Assembly (NCBI RefSeq): GCF_041434935.1
Contig: NZ_CP107964.1
Coordinates: 2,480,001 to 2,544,000, forward strand
Direction of reading: 5' to 3'
Length of the DNA stretch: 64,000 nt
Origin: Kitasatospora sp. NBC_00374
GTDB taxonomy: Bacteria > Actinomycetota > Actinomycetes > Streptomycetales > Streptomycetaceae
The notes beneath the pieces were generated by a model, which ran no database searches, was not told the origin of the DNA, and worked only from the letters and a program-made list of their open reading frames with translations. Made by a program: the position numbers and the translations under genes. Shown here one piece after another: positions 30,918 to 42,721 of the stretch. Numbering within the stretch: the first letter of the stretch is position 1; each line of letters begins with the position of its first letter.

Positions 30918-31382
30918 ATGGAGAACACGTCCGAACTCGCCCAGATCAACATCTCCCGCCTGCTCGCCCCCCTCGACAGCGATCGGCTCGCCGGCTTCGT
31001 GGCCGCCCTGGAGTCGGTCAACGCCGCTGCCGAGGCCGCCGACGGCTACCGCGGGCGCCTGCAGGACCAGGACGGCGACGCCACCGCGATCCGGGTCTTC
31101 GAGGACGACTGGCTGATCGTCAACATGTCCGTGTGGCGCGACCCGCGGTCACTGTCCGCGTACGTCTACAGCCCGCTGCACCGCGAGGTGCTGAGCCGGC
31201 GGCGCGAGTGGTTCGCCAGGCCCGTCGAGGCGATGACCGCCCTGTGGTGGGTACCGGCCGGGCACCGCCCGGACGTCGCCGAGGCACAGGCCCGGCTGAT
31301 CGCCCTGCGGGAGCACGGGCCGACCCCCGAGGCCTTCACACTCCGTCACACTTTCCCCGCCCCCGCACCGGCGGAGCGCTGA
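30918..31382 (+). CDS. DUF3291 domain protein
   Basis: The 154-residue protein fits DUF3291 (ELAQINISRLLAPLDSDRLAGFVAALESVNAAAE, IVNMSVWRDPRSLSAYVYSPLHREVLSRRREWF, MTALWWVPAGHRPDVAEAQARL), a dimeric alpha/beta-barrel-like fold related to antibiotic monooxygenase domains. No biochemical role is established. ATG at 30918 is preferred over GTG at 30909 because it begins the conserved part. Monocistronic, although close to the next gene. Confidence 0.8.
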   Translation: MENTSELAQINISRLLAPLDSDRLAGFVAALESVNAAAEAADGYRGRLQDQDGDATAIRVFEDDWLIVNMSVWRDPRSLSAYVYSPLHREVLSRRREWFARPVEAMTALWWVPAGHRPDVAEAQARLIALREHGPTPEAFTLRHTFPAPAPAER

Positions 31383-31393
31383 CACCGCACCAC

Positions 31394-31399
31394 TACCCT
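31394..31399 (+). promoter_or_regulatory. -10 box of leaderless PemK/MazF gene
   Basis: TACCCT lies 7 nt before the ATG at 31407. It gives the toxin-like gene its own promoter, separate from DUF3291. Confidence 0.5.
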
Positions 31400-31406
31400 G
31401 TCCCCC

Positions 31407-31859
31407 ATGACCCAGTGGACGCAGCAGCAGGACGACGCCCCCGGCCGGTTCGGCCCCGACGCCACCGTGGAGGTGGAGGCCCACCAGGTGGGCAAGGTGC
31501 GCACCGAGTACGCGCCGAACCACGACGGCGACCCCGACCCGGGCGAGATCGTCTGGACCTGGGTGCCGTACGAGGAGCGCGACGGCCGCGGCAAGGACCG
31601 CCCGGTGCTGGTGGTGGCCCGGGAGGCCGGCGGTTCGCTGCTCGCGGTGATGCTCTCCAGCAAGGGCCACGCGCACGACGCCGACTGGGTGCCGATCGGC
31701 GCCGGCCCGTGGGACAAGTCCGGCCGGGACTCCTGGGTCGCCCTGGACCGGGTGATGCGGGTGTACGACGGCGGAATGCGCCGCGAGGCCTGCGCGCTGG
31801 ACCGGGCACGCTTCAACCTGGTGGTCGACAGCCTGAAGCGCCGCTACCGCTGGAGCTGA
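31407..31859 (+). CDS. PemK/MazF-family protein without a visible antitoxin
   Basis: A 150-residue protein with an N-terminal extension of about 45 residues and then the PemK/MazF-like core: GEIVWTWVPYEERDGRGKDRPVLVVAR (first strands), LLAVMLSSKGHAHDADWVPI and the C-terminal DSWVALDRVMRV. MazF/PemK toxins are sequence-specific endoribonucleases. No antitoxin gene precedes or follows it, so it may be a housekeeping or tamed member. The start has a -10 box 7 nt ahead and no Shine-Dalgarno. Confidence 0.75.
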   Translation: MTQWTQQQDDAPGRFGPDATVEVEAHQVGKVRTEYAPNHDGDPDPGEIVWTWVPYEERDGRGKDRPVLVVAREAGGSLLAVMLSSKGHAHDADWVPIGAGPWDKSGRDSWVALDRVMRVYDGGMRREACALDRARFNLVVDSLKRRYRWS

Positions 31860-31878
31860 GCCGGACGACGGGGGGACG

Positions 31879-32664
31879 ATGCCGGACGGGACGACGGTCG
31901 CCTACGGGCCGCACCCCGACCAGGTGGCCGACCTGGTGCTGCCCGTCGTGGGCACCCGGCCGGCGCCGCTCGTCGTGCTGCTGCACGGCGGGTTCTGGCG
32001 GGCCGAGTACGACCGGGCGCACATCCGTCCGCTGGCCCACGCCCTGGCCGCACGCGGGTACGCGGTGGCCAACACCGAGTACCGGCGGATCGGCGGGGGC
32101 GGCGGCTGGCCGGCCACGTTCACCGATGTCGCGCTGGCCGCCGACACCCTGCCCGACGCGGTCGAGCCCGCCCACCCCGGGCTGGTCGACCGCACCGCGG
32201 TCGTCTACGCGGGGCATTCGGCGGGCGGGCACCTGGCCCTGTGGGCGGCGCTGCGCGACCGACTCCCCGAGGGTGCGCCGGGCCGGGCCGAACGGCTCCC
32301 CGCGGTGGCCGGGGTCCTCGCGCTGGCGCCGGTGGCGGACCTGGCGGAGGCGTACCGGCTGGGCGACGGCCGTGGCGCGGTGGCCGCGCTGCTCGGCGGC
32401 GGCCCGGACGAGCTGCCCGAGCGCTACGCCGCCGCCGACCCGACCGCACTGGGCGCGCCCGAGGTCCCGGTGGTGCTGGTGCACGGCGAGCGGGACGAGG
32501 TCCTGCCGGTGGCCCAGGCCCGGCGCTACCGGGACGCGTTCGACGGTGTGCGGCTGGTGGAGCCGCCGGGCGCGGGCCACTTCGAGCTGATCGATCCGGC
32601 GTCGGCGGCCTGGCCCGCGGTCGCGGACGCCGTCCGGCTGGTCGCCGGGCCCACGGGCCGGTGA
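31879..32664 (+). CDS. Alpha/beta hydrolase, kynurenine-formamidase-like
   Basis: The 261-residue hydrolase has the oxyanion HGGFWRAEYD, nucleophile elbow GHSAGG, acid in HGERDEVLP and His in AGHFELID. The HGGFWR motif and size resemble arylformamidase/BD-FAE-type enzymes. It starts 19 nt after the PemK/MazF gene with GGGGGGACG ahead of the ATG, so it may be cotranscribed with it. Its substrate is not known. Confidence 0.85.
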   Translation: MPDGTTVAYGPHPDQVADLVLPVVGTRPAPLVVLLHGGFWRAEYDRAHIRPLAHALAARGYAVANTEYRRIGGGGGWPATFTDVALAADTLPDAVEPAHPGLVDRTAVVYAGHSAGGHLALWAALRDRLPEGAPGRAERLPAVAGVLALAPVADLAEAYRLGDGRGAVAALLGGGPDELPERYAAADPTALGAPEVPVVLVHGERDEVLPVAQARRYRDAFDGVRLVEPPGAGHFELIDPASAAWPAVADAVRLVAGPTGR

Positions 32665-32669
32665 CCAGC

Positions 32670-32680
32670 CTGACGGACCG

Positions 32681-32684
<4 letters not shown>
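32670..32684. terminator. Small inverted repeat between convergent genes
   Basis: ctgacgg-a-ccgtcag overlaps the dnaE stop codon in the 16-nt gap between two convergent genes. It may act as a weak terminator. Confidence 0.3.
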
Positions 32685-36223
<3,539 letters not shown>

Positions 36224-36335
36224 GGCGGGGCCTCCGGGGTCTGCGGGTGTTCTGGCTGGTCACGGCAGGTGCGCGGAAACACTTCAGGCCCGGCCGCATC
36301 GCGGCTCGGGCCAGGTCTCACGCGTTCACCCGCCC

Positions 36336-36342
36336 TACTCTA
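36336..36342. promoter_or_regulatory. Overlapping divergent -10 boxes
   Basis: TACTCT (plus) and TAGAGT (minus) overlap in ctactctag between the divergent DUF2252 and dnaE genes. This may be the shared promoter centre, with 5' UTRs of about 95-105 nt on each side. Confidence 0.35.
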
Positions 36343-36444
36343 GCCCCCGGCACCGTCGATCCTGGAACCATCGAGGTCACCGTTTCGTCGGTCCGCAGGT
36401 AGGCCCCGAGTTCCCCCCGAGCACCACCGAAGGACGCCCTGAAC

Positions 36445-37785
36445 ATGCCCGAGCACCAGAACGCCGCCGACCGCGAGGCCGGCCGCGCCGAGACCATCCT
36501 GACGGTCTTCGACACCGCATTCGGAGACCTGCTCGCCCAGGACCCGGCCGCCTTCCGGGTGAAGTTCCGCAAGATGGCGGCCTCCGCCTTCGCCTTCTAC
36601 CGGGGTACCGCCGGGCTGTACTACGCGGACCTCACCAGCGGCCCGTTCGAGGGCCACGGCGCCCGCTTCCTGGACGAGCGGACCAGCCGGGTGTGGATCC
36701 ACGGCGACCTGCACGCGGAGAACTTCGGCACCTACCTGAACGCCGAGGGACGGCTGGTCTTCAACGTCAACGACTTCGACGAGGCCTACGTCGGCGCGTT
36801 CACCTGGGACGTCCAGCGGCTCGCCGCCAGCCTGGCCCTGATCGGCTACGCGAAGGCGCTGTCCGACGCCACCATCACCGAGCTGGTCCGGGCCTTCGCG
36901 ACCGCCTACCGCAGCCAGATCTCCGCCCTGGTGCACGGGTCGGGCGAGGGCGACGCCTACACCCTGGACACCGCCACCGGGCCGATCCTGGACACCCTGC
37001 GGCGGGCCCGGCTGCAGACCCGGGTCGAACTGCTCGACCACGAGACCGTGATCGAGGACTACGACCGCCGGTTCCGCAAGGGCAACGGCGCGATCGAGCT
37101 GGCGCCCGACCTCCGGGCCGAGGTGCTGGCCGCCTTCGAGGCGTACCTGGGCACCCTGCCGCCGGCCTCCCGCACCCGGCCGGACGCGCTGCGGGTCAAG
37201 GACGTGGTCGGCCGCCGGGGCATCGGGATCGGCAGCGCCGGGCTGCCCTCGTACAACCTGCTGCTGGAGGGGCACACCGACGCCCTCGAGAACGACGTGA
37301 TCATCTACATGAAGCAGGGCCAGACCCCCGCGGTCTCCCGGCACGTCACGGACCCGGAGATCCGCGGCTACTTCCGGCACGAGGGCCACCGCACGGTGAT
37401 CTCCCAGCGGGCCCTGCAGGCCCACAGCGACCCCTGGCTCGGCCACACCACCCTGCACGGCCGGGGCCAGCTGGTCGCCGAGGTCTCCCCGTACGCGGCC
37501 GACCTGGACTGGACCGACCTCAACGAGCCGGCCGAGCTGCTCGCCGTGATCGAGTACCTGGGGCGGGCCACGGCCACCATGCACGCCGCCGCCGACGAGT
37601 CCTCCAGCGGGCACAGCCTGGTGCCGTTCTCCACCGAGCACGCCATCGACGCCGCCATCAGCCGGGACGAGAGTGGCTTTGTCGACATGCTGGTGGAGTT
37701 CGCCCACGCCTACGGCGACCGCGCCCGCAGCGACCACCAGATCTTCGTCGACCTCTTCCGCAACGGGCGGATCCCCGGCCTCTGA
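36445..37785 (+). CDS. DUF2252 family protein (kinase-like fold)
   Basis: A 446-residue protein with the DUF2252 landmarks: FYRGTAGLYYADL, IHGDLHAENFGTY, FNVNDFDEAYVGAFTWDVQRLAASL, and DVVGRRGIGIGSAGLPSYNLLLEG. HGDLHAEN and NDFDE resemble the catalytic and metal-binding loops of aminoglycoside/choline kinases, so an ATP-dependent small-molecule kinase is inferred; the substrate is unknown. ATG at 36445 has AAGGA 9 nt upstream. A strong terminator follows. Confidence 0.8.
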   Translation: MPEHQNAADREAGRAETILTVFDTAFGDLLAQDPAAFRVKFRKMAASAFAFYRGTAGLYYADLTSGPFEGHGARFLDERTSRVWIHGDLHAENFGTYLNAEGRLVFNVNDFDEAYVGAFTWDVQRLAASLALIGYAKALSDATITELVRAFATAYRSQISALVHGSGEGDAYTLDTATGPILDTLRRARLQTRVELLDHETVIEDYDRRFRKGNGAIELAPDLRAEVLAAFEAYLGTLPPASRTRPDALRVKDVVGRRGIGIGSAGLPSYNLLLEGHTDALENDVIIYMKQGQTPAVSRHVTDPEIRGYFRHEGHRTVISQRALQAHSDPWLGHTTLHGRGQLVAEVSPYAADLDWTDLNEPAELLAVIEYLGRATATMHAAADESSSGHSLVPFSTEHAIDAAISRDESGFVDMLVEFAHAYGDRARSDHQIFVDLFRNGRIPGL

Positions 37786-37796
37786 GGCCGGTGTAC

Positions 37797-37831
37797 GCGG
37801 GCGCCGGGGGGATTCCGCCCCCGGCGCCCGC
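37797..37831 (+). terminator. Terminator after DUF2252 gene
   Basis: A perfect 14-bp stem (gcgggcgccggggg and complement) with a 7-nt loop, 12 nt past the stop. Confidence 0.8.
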
Positions 37832-37869
37832 GCGCTACTCTCGGCTGCCGACGCCACGGAGGGGGAGCC

Positions 37870-38424
37870 ATGTCCTGGGGACCTGTGAACAGCCCGGTAC
37901 CGAGAGGCCGCGACGGCGGCCTGATCGCCCTCGGCCTGCTGCTGCTCGTGCAGTTGGCGATCGAGCTCGGCGTCCTCGGCTACGACCTCAGCGAGGCCGG
38001 CGTCGACTACCTCTCGACCGCCCTCGGCTTCTCCTACCAGCACTACGTGCCCGCGCCGGTCGGCTTCTTCGGCAACGACACCGCGCTCAGCGTGGCCCTG
38101 CTGGTCCTGGCCGTCGGCGCCTTCAGCGGCGGCCGCTGGGTGCGCCCGGCGGCCGTCGCCGTGCTCGGGGTCAACGCGTACGCGGCGGGCGCGCTGCTGG
38201 TCAACCAGCTCCAGGAGAACGCGGACGGCTTCGCCGAGCCGGTCAGCCACCTGGTGCTCAACCTGACCGTGGTGGCGACGCTCCTGATCGCGGTGGTGGT
38301 AGCGGCCGTGGTGGCGGCCACCCAGCGGCGCGAGCCGGCCCCCTCGCCCTCGTATCCGCCGCTCTACCCGCCACCGATGCCGCCGCCGGCGCCGCCCTAC
38401 CCGGCCGGCCCGCCCACGGGCTGA
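37870..38424 (+). CDS. Membrane protein with proline-rich tail
   Basis: A 184-residue hypothetical protein with about four membrane helices (16-38, 72-88, 96-116 and 130-155) and a Pro-rich C-terminus (PSPSYPPLYPPPMPPPAPP). No family is recognised; the topology resembles small actinobacterial envelope proteins. ATG at 37870 with GGAGGGGG 4 nt upstream and TACTCT about 30 nt before. It is separated from the DUF2252 gene by a terminator, so it is monocistronic. Confidence 0.65.
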   Translation: MSWGPVNSPVPRGRDGGLIALGLLLLVQLAIELGVLGYDLSEAGVDYLSTALGFSYQHYVPAPVGFFGNDTALSVALLVLAVGAFSGGRWVRPAAVAVLGVNAYAAGALLVNQLQENADGFAEPVSHLVLNLTVVATLLIAVVVAAVVAATQRREPAPSPSYPPLYPPPMPPPAPPYPAGPPTG

Positions 38425-38434
38425 CCCGCCCGGC

Positions 38435-38845
38435 TCAGCCGCGCAGCTCCCGGCGGATCACCAGCCGCAGCCCCGAGTACGTCGTGTCGACGGCGCACAC
38501 CTTGTTGTCCACCAGGCCGGTCGGCAGGGCCACCGCGCGCAGCACGTCCTCGGTCAGGTCGGTCGGGACCCGGGACGCCTTCTTCGGCCAGGCCACCCAC
38601 AGCCCGGCGGCCGGCCGCATCGCCGCCCGGAACTCCGCCAGCCGCGCCGCCAGCTCCGCCCGGTCGGCGGGGAACCACAGCGCGACGTCGAACGGCTCGG
38701 CCGGGTCCGGCGCCCGCCGGACCCGCACCCCGGCCGGCAGCTCGGGCACCGCGAACCCCGCCGGCGCGCCCGCCAGCAGCAGGACGGCCTCGGCGGCGAT
38801 GCCCAGCTTCCGGGCCAGCGGGGTGCCCGAGTGGCCGGCCGCCAC
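38435..38845 (-). CDS. DUF3052 domain protein
   Basis: A 136-residue protein starting AGHSGTPLARKLGI, the conserved DUF3052 entry, with LLLAGAPAGF, FDVALWFPADRAELAARL and the closing LWVAWPKKASRVPTDLTED and NKVCAVDTTYSGLRLV. The family shares a Rossmann-like shape but no known activity. GTG start at 38845. It starts 6 nt after the stop of the dienelactone-hydrolase gene, so the two form an operon. Confidence 0.8.
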   Translation of the reverse strand: MAAGHSGTPLARKLGIAAEAVLLLAGAPAGFAVPELPAGVRVRRAPDPAEPFDVALWFPADRAELAARLAEFRAAMRPAAGLWVAWPKKASRVPTDLTEDVLRAVALPTGLVDNKVCAVDTTYSGLRLVIRRELRG

Positions 38846-38851
38846 CGGGCG

Positions 38852-39436
38852 TCAGCCGTCCAGCTCGGCGAGGAAGCCCTCCGCCACGCGCCAGGTCCGC
38901 TCGGCGGCCTCGGCGTCGTAGTCCGCCAGCTCGGGGTCGGTGTAGAGGTGCCCGGCGCCCCGGTAGCGGTGGATCTCGACGTCCGCCCCGGCCCGGGTCA
39001 TCTGCAGGTACCAGGCGTTCAGCCAGTCCTCGGTCTCGAACGGGTCCGGCTCCGCCACGTGCAACTGCACCGGGATCTCCGTCGCCGCGTCCTCCCGCAG
39101 GTCGGAGGTGCCGTGCAGGAGCAGCAGCCCGCGTGCCCGCTCGTCCGCCAGCGCCAGGTTCTGCGCCAGCGACCCGCCGAGCGAGAAGCCCGCGTACACC
39201 AGGCCCGGCCCACCCGCGCCGATCAGCGGCGCGGCGGCCGCCACGGCCCGGCGCAGCAGCTCGTCACCGCCGACCTCCTCCTTGTACGCCATGCCCGCCT
39301 CGACGTCCTCGAAGGTCTTGCCCTCGAACAGGTCCGGCGTGTCGACCGTGTGCCCGGCCGCCCGCAGCCGCTCGGCGGCGGCGTGCACGGCGGGGCGCAG
39401 CCCGTAGACGGAGTGCAGCAGGAGGATCTGGGCCAC
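38852..39436 (-). CDS. Dienelactone hydrolase family protein
   Basis: The 194-residue alpha/beta hydrolase has the nucleophile elbow GFSLGGS (Ser), the acid region EPDPFE and the His in GAGHLYTD. The family hydrolyses lactones and esters; most stand-alone members have unknown substrates. The nucleophile is Ser rather than the Cys of classical dienelactone hydrolase. GTG at 39436 has AAGGA 9 nt ahead. It leads an operon with the DUF3052 gene. Confidence 0.82.
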   Translation of the reverse strand: MAQILLLHSVYGLRPAVHAAAERLRAAGHTVDTPDLFEGKTFEDVEAGMAYKEEVGGDELLRRAVAAAAPLIGAGGPGLVYAGFSLGGSLAQNLALADERARGLLLLHGTSDLREDAATEIPVQLHVAEPDPFETEDWLNAWYLQMTRAGADVEIHRYRGAGHLYTDPELADYDAEAAERTWRVAEGFLAELDG

Positions 39437-39528
39437 GGGGTCGGTTCCTTACGGCTCGCGGGTCAAGGGCTCACCCTCCATGATCCCCCATCGTGTCCGG
39501 AGCGGGGCGACCGCCCGTTGGACGCCGA

Positions 39529-39705
39529 TCACCCGGTGCACCGGGCCCGCGGGGTTTCGGGCCGGCGGGCCTGCAGGATCGGACAGACGGTCTCCCGGGT
39601 GAGCAGGCGCCGGAGGAACTCCGGGCCGGAGACGGCGGGGTACTCGGCGAACCGGTTGGCACGCGAGTGCACGATCACGATTGCGAGGCAGGCGGTATCC
39701 GGCAC
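39529..39705 (-). CDS. Candidate 58-aa gene or gene remnant
   Basis: A GTG-initiated open frame in an otherwise empty 410-bp gap. About nine-tenths of its codons end in G or C, as in real genes here (MPDTACLAIVIVHSRANRF..., RRLLTRETVCPILQARR...). There is no good Shine-Dalgarno, and I recognise no family. It may be a real small protein or the tail of a decayed gene; the rest of 39437-39848 holds nothing else except the terminator. Confidence 0.3.
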   Translation of the reverse strand: MPDTACLAIVIVHSRANRFAEYPAVSGPEFLRRLLTRETVCPILQARRPETPRARCTG

Positions 39706-39782
39706 CCGGCACCTGATGTCGGGGCTGAATGGTGGGGAATATCACCCGACCCCCGGCCGGAGGAAGGCACACTCACCACAGG

Positions 39783-39828
39783 CGACGGGCGCCCTCCCAC
39801 CCGGATGCCGGGTGGGAGGGCGCCGTCG
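39783..39828 (-). terminator. Terminator after the collagenase gene
   Basis: A 21-bp nearly perfect stem (cgac/gggcgccctcccacccgg) with an ATG triloop, 21 nt downstream of the collagenase stop. Confidence 0.85.
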
Positions 39829-39848
39829 TGTCCGTGGTCGGGCCGGGG

Positions 39849-42383
39849 TCAGTACTCGACCTTCATGGTGACGCCGCCGAAGGTCTGCGCGGCGTAGAGG
39901 CTGAAGTACACCCAGCCGGAGGGCGGCGTGGCGACGGTCAGGGACTCGGCGTTGCCGACGGCGGTGGACTTGCTGACGTACGAGCCGGTGGTGGCCCAGT
40001 TGGTGCCGTTGTAGTACAGGTCCGCGTTGCCGGTGCCGCCGCTGCTGGTGAGCCGGAGCTGCTTCACCCCGGCGGGGAGGTAGGCGAACATGTAGCTGTA
40101 GTTGCCCGTCGTGGCCGTGACGCCGGTGCGGCGGCAGTTCTTGTCGTACTGCCGTACGTCCGGCGCGCTGCACAGCGGCAGTCCGGCCACCGCGAAGGCC
40201 TGGCTGCGGGTGGCGGTGGCGCCCTTGTCGTCGGTCACGGTCAGGGTGACGGTGTAGCTGCCGGCCGCGGTGTAGGTCTTGCTGGGGTTGGCCGCGGTGG
40301 AGGTGGTGCCGTCGCCGAAGTTCCAGGAGCGGGCTGCGATGGTGCCGTCGGGGTCGGTGGAGGTGTCGGTGAAGGTGACGGACAGGTCGCTGACCAGGGC
40401 CGTGAACGCCGCCACCGGCGGCTTGTTGGTCTGCGTGCCGGGGTTGCAGGCGCCGGTGTTGCAGGCGGTCAGCCAGGTGTCGAAGTCCGCGTTGTAGCGG
40501 GTGCCGATGGTGCTGGTGAGGTAGGTACGGGCGCCGGCCCAGTCACCGCTGCGGTACTTGGCGAGGACGGCGCTCATGTCGGCCCAGTGCCGTTCGACCA
40601 TGTAACGGACCGCCAGGTAGCCCCAGTTGTAGATGCGGGCCTGGTCGGCGTTGTCGTAGGTGGTGTCGAAGAGCGTGCTCAGGGTGTAGGTGTGCCGGCC
40701 GGCCTGGGTGATCGCGTCGTCGTAGCGCACGCCCCGGTAGGAGTAGGAGACGTACTCCGCGAGGCCCTCGCTCCACCAGACGGTCGGCGTGGCCGAGCCG
40801 GCGTCGAAGTCGCCGTACATGTCGTAGCGGCCGTCGAGGTAGTGGGTGTACTCGTGGTTGAGGTTCCAGACCTGGAAGCCCGGGCGGACCCACTCGGCCT
40901 CGTAGGCGATGAAGCGGGGCTGGTTCCCGGCCGCGGCCGGGTCGCCCTCCAGGTACATGCCGCCGTTGTTGGTGGAGATGCCGAAGATCGGCCCGGCGTA
41001 GGTCTGGTAGTCACTGCTGGAGTGGAAGACCACGACCTCGATGGTGGTGTTGCCGTCGTTCGCGACCGGCCCGTTGTCCTTGAGGACGCTGTGGAAGTAG
41101 GCGTCCTGGTTGACCAGGCTGGTGCAGGTGGCGGCGAGGTCGGCCGCGCCGACCTGCTGGGCGACGATCCTGATGCTGGGGCTGCAGGTGTAGTTGATCG
41201 TCAGGATGGCGGCCCGGAGCCGGGGACCCAGGTTGCAGGTGCCGTAGTACGAGCAGTTGGCCTGGTCGTAGGTGTCGGTCGCGACCGCGAGGTTGACCCA
41301 GAGCGCGGAGCTGGCCCCGGTGATCGAGCTGCGGTCGAGCAGGCTCTTGACCTGCGGGCGGACCTTGGTGAGCAGGGACGGGTAGTTCAGGAAGCGGCCG
41401 AGCTCCAGGCCGGAGTTGGCCGCCAGGTAGCCGCGGTCGGTGCCGAGCAGCGCGAAGTTGGTGACGGCGAAGTTCACCAGGGTGTCGGTGATGCTCGGGT
41501 CCGCCTGGACGGCGGCCTGGTAGTCGGCGTTCTGGTGGCCGCGCCACAGCACCGTGTAGGTGTTGTTGACCGCGTTCACCATCGACCAGCTGCTGTTGTA
41601 GGTGCTGTTGTAGCCGTTCAGCAGGCGCTTGACGACGGACAGGTACCGGGCGTTCTCGCCCGCGCTGTCGATCAGGATGACGGCCTCGGAGAGGGTCGCG
41701 CCGTTCGCCTCGGTGACGTCGCCGGAGTGCGCGGAGGCGTAGAAGGCGTCGAGGGCGGCCCGGGTGGCGGTCTTCAGCGGGGTGCCGTAGGCGCCGACGT
41801 CCGCGGGGTGGTACCACTGCACGTAGTACCCGGCCCGCAGGAAGAGCACCAACTGCCCGGCCGACGTGGTGTTGTCGCCGGGGTAGGCCGCGGACACGTC
41901 GCGCAGCGCGTTGGCGACGCTGACCATCTGCGCCTCGCGGAAGACCGCGTTGGCGTCGGCGCCGAGCAGGCCGAAGAGGGTGTTGACGCAGTCGACCGGC
42001 ACCGACTTGACCTGCTGGACCAGGGCGCTGCCGGTCTTGGACGCGAAGTCGGAGACGTTGCAGCTCGCCGCGGCGAGCGCCTGCGGCGCGGCCTGGGCCT
42101 GGGCCTTGGGCTTGGCGTAGTCGGTGCGGGCCGCGGAGTCGGCGGCGGTGCGCGGGGCCCGCTGCGAGAGCGGCACGGTGCTTCCGAGGTGCTGGTCCTC
42201 CGTCAGGAGGGTGCCGCTGGCGGGCCGGGGTGCGCCCGCGGAGGGTGAGGCCGGCGCGGGGGAACGGCCGGCGGTCGGGGTGGCGGCCTGGCTCTGGGGA
42301 GAGAACAGGCCGAAGGCGAGGCAGGCGGCGACGGCCGTGGTGAGCAGGCGCGCCGAGTGCGCGGTTGTCCGGAAGGATCTCAC
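39849..42383 (-). CDS. Secreted M9 (collagenase) metalloprotease with PKD domain
   Basis: An 844-residue secreted protease. A signal peptide (about 1-34, RSFRTTAHSARLLTTAVAACLAFGLF) leads to an M9 N-terminal domain. The zinc site HEYTH is near residue 509, with the third ligand Glu in WWSEGLAEYVSY. A PKD domain follows (PPVAAFTALVSDLSVTFTDTSTDPDG), then a C-terminal PPC-like domain (LRLTSSGGTGNADLYYNG). It degrades collagen-like proteins. GTG at 42383 has GGAGG 8 nt ahead. It is divergent from phoD, and the 338-bp spacer holds a 28-bp inverted repeat. Confidence 0.92.
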   Translation of the reverse strand: MRSFRTTAHSARLLTTAVAACLAFGLFSPQSQAATPTAGRSPAPASPSAGAPRPASGTLLTEDQHLGSTVPLSQRAPRTAADSAARTDYAKPKAQAQAAPQALAAASCNVSDFASKTGSALVQQVKSVPVDCVNTLFGLLGADANAVFREAQMVSVANALRDVSAAYPGDNTTSAGQLVLFLRAGYYVQWYHPADVGAYGTPLKTATRAALDAFYASAHSGDVTEANGATLSEAVILIDSAGENARYLSVVKRLLNGYNSTYNSSWSMVNAVNNTYTVLWRGHQNADYQAAVQADPSITDTLVNFAVTNFALLGTDRGYLAANSGLELGRFLNYPSLLTKVRPQVKSLLDRSSITGASSALWVNLAVATDTYDQANCSYYGTCNLGPRLRAAILTINYTCSPSIRIVAQQVGAADLAATCTSLVNQDAYFHSVLKDNGPVANDGNTTIEVVVFHSSSDYQTYAGPIFGISTNNGGMYLEGDPAAAGNQPRFIAYEAEWVRPGFQVWNLNHEYTHYLDGRYDMYGDFDAGSATPTVWWSEGLAEYVSYSYRGVRYDDAITQAGRHTYTLSTLFDTTYDNADQARIYNWGYLAVRYMVERHWADMSAVLAKYRSGDWAGARTYLTSTIGTRYNADFDTWLTACNTGACNPGTQTNKPPVAAFTALVSDLSVTFTDTSTDPDGTIAARSWNFGDGTTSTAANPSKTYTAAGSYTVTLTVTDDKGATATRSQAFAVAGLPLCSAPDVRQYDKNCRRTGVTATTGNYSYMFAYLPAGVKQLRLTSSGGTGNADLYYNGTNWATTGSYVSKSTAVGNAESLTVATPPSGWVYFSLYAAQTFGGVTMKVEY

Positions 42384-42524
42384 GGTGGGGGCCTCCGGGC
42401 CGGTGATGTGGCCGCGCGCGGACGCGGCCGTGAAAGGTGGGGGGTCGGCCGGATGGGGGGGGCGGCCGGGGGGAACCTCGGCAGGCCGGAGCGGTTGGGG
42501 CCGCGCCCGCCCGCCGACAGCGGG

Positions 42525-42552
42525 TGTGACATGTACCATTGCACGTATCACA
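42525..42552. promoter_or_regulatory. 28-bp inverted repeat in the collagenase-phoD spacer
   Basis: Two 12-bp arms (tgtgacatgtac and gcacgtatcaca; 9 of 12 positions are complementary) around a 4-nt centre. It is a candidate operator for the secreted-enzyme pair; the outer TGTGA/TCACA is CRP-like, but the spacing is too wide for CRP. Confidence 0.45.
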
Positions 42553-42647
42553 TGGCGATGGAAGACCTCATGCGGCCCCGGGTCGCCCGCACGCGCCACC
42601 CATAGCGGAACAAGCAGGTCGAAGCCCCCGAACCGGGCAGGCCGACC

Positions 42648-42669
42648 ACCGGGTGAAGAGTCGACGAAC
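42648..42669. promoter_or_regulatory. Candidate PHO box upstream of phoD
   Basis: On the minus strand two adjacent 11-nt units, GTTCGTCGACT and CTTCACCCGGT, resemble the direct-repeat units of Streptomyces PhoP operators. The site ends 16 bp before the -35 element of the phoD promoter, a suitable position for activation in phosphate limitation. Confidence 0.45.
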
Positions 42670-42685
42670 AGTCATGCGCGGGGAC

Positions 42686-42713
42686 TGGACAGCTGATTAC
42701 CGGCTAGTAGCCT
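42686..42713 (+). promoter_or_regulatory. phoD promoter, leaderless
   Basis: -35 TGGACA (42686-42691) and -10 TAGCCT (42708-42713) are 16 bp apart. The -10 ends 8 nt before the GTG start, so transcription should begin at or near the start codon. Confidence 0.55.
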
Positions 42714-42721
42714 TTGGCGAC

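Noticed and set aside
42525..42552. CRP binding site
   Set aside because: TGTGA and TCACA are separated by 18 bp rather than the 6 bp of a CRP site, so only a generic inverted repeat is claimed.
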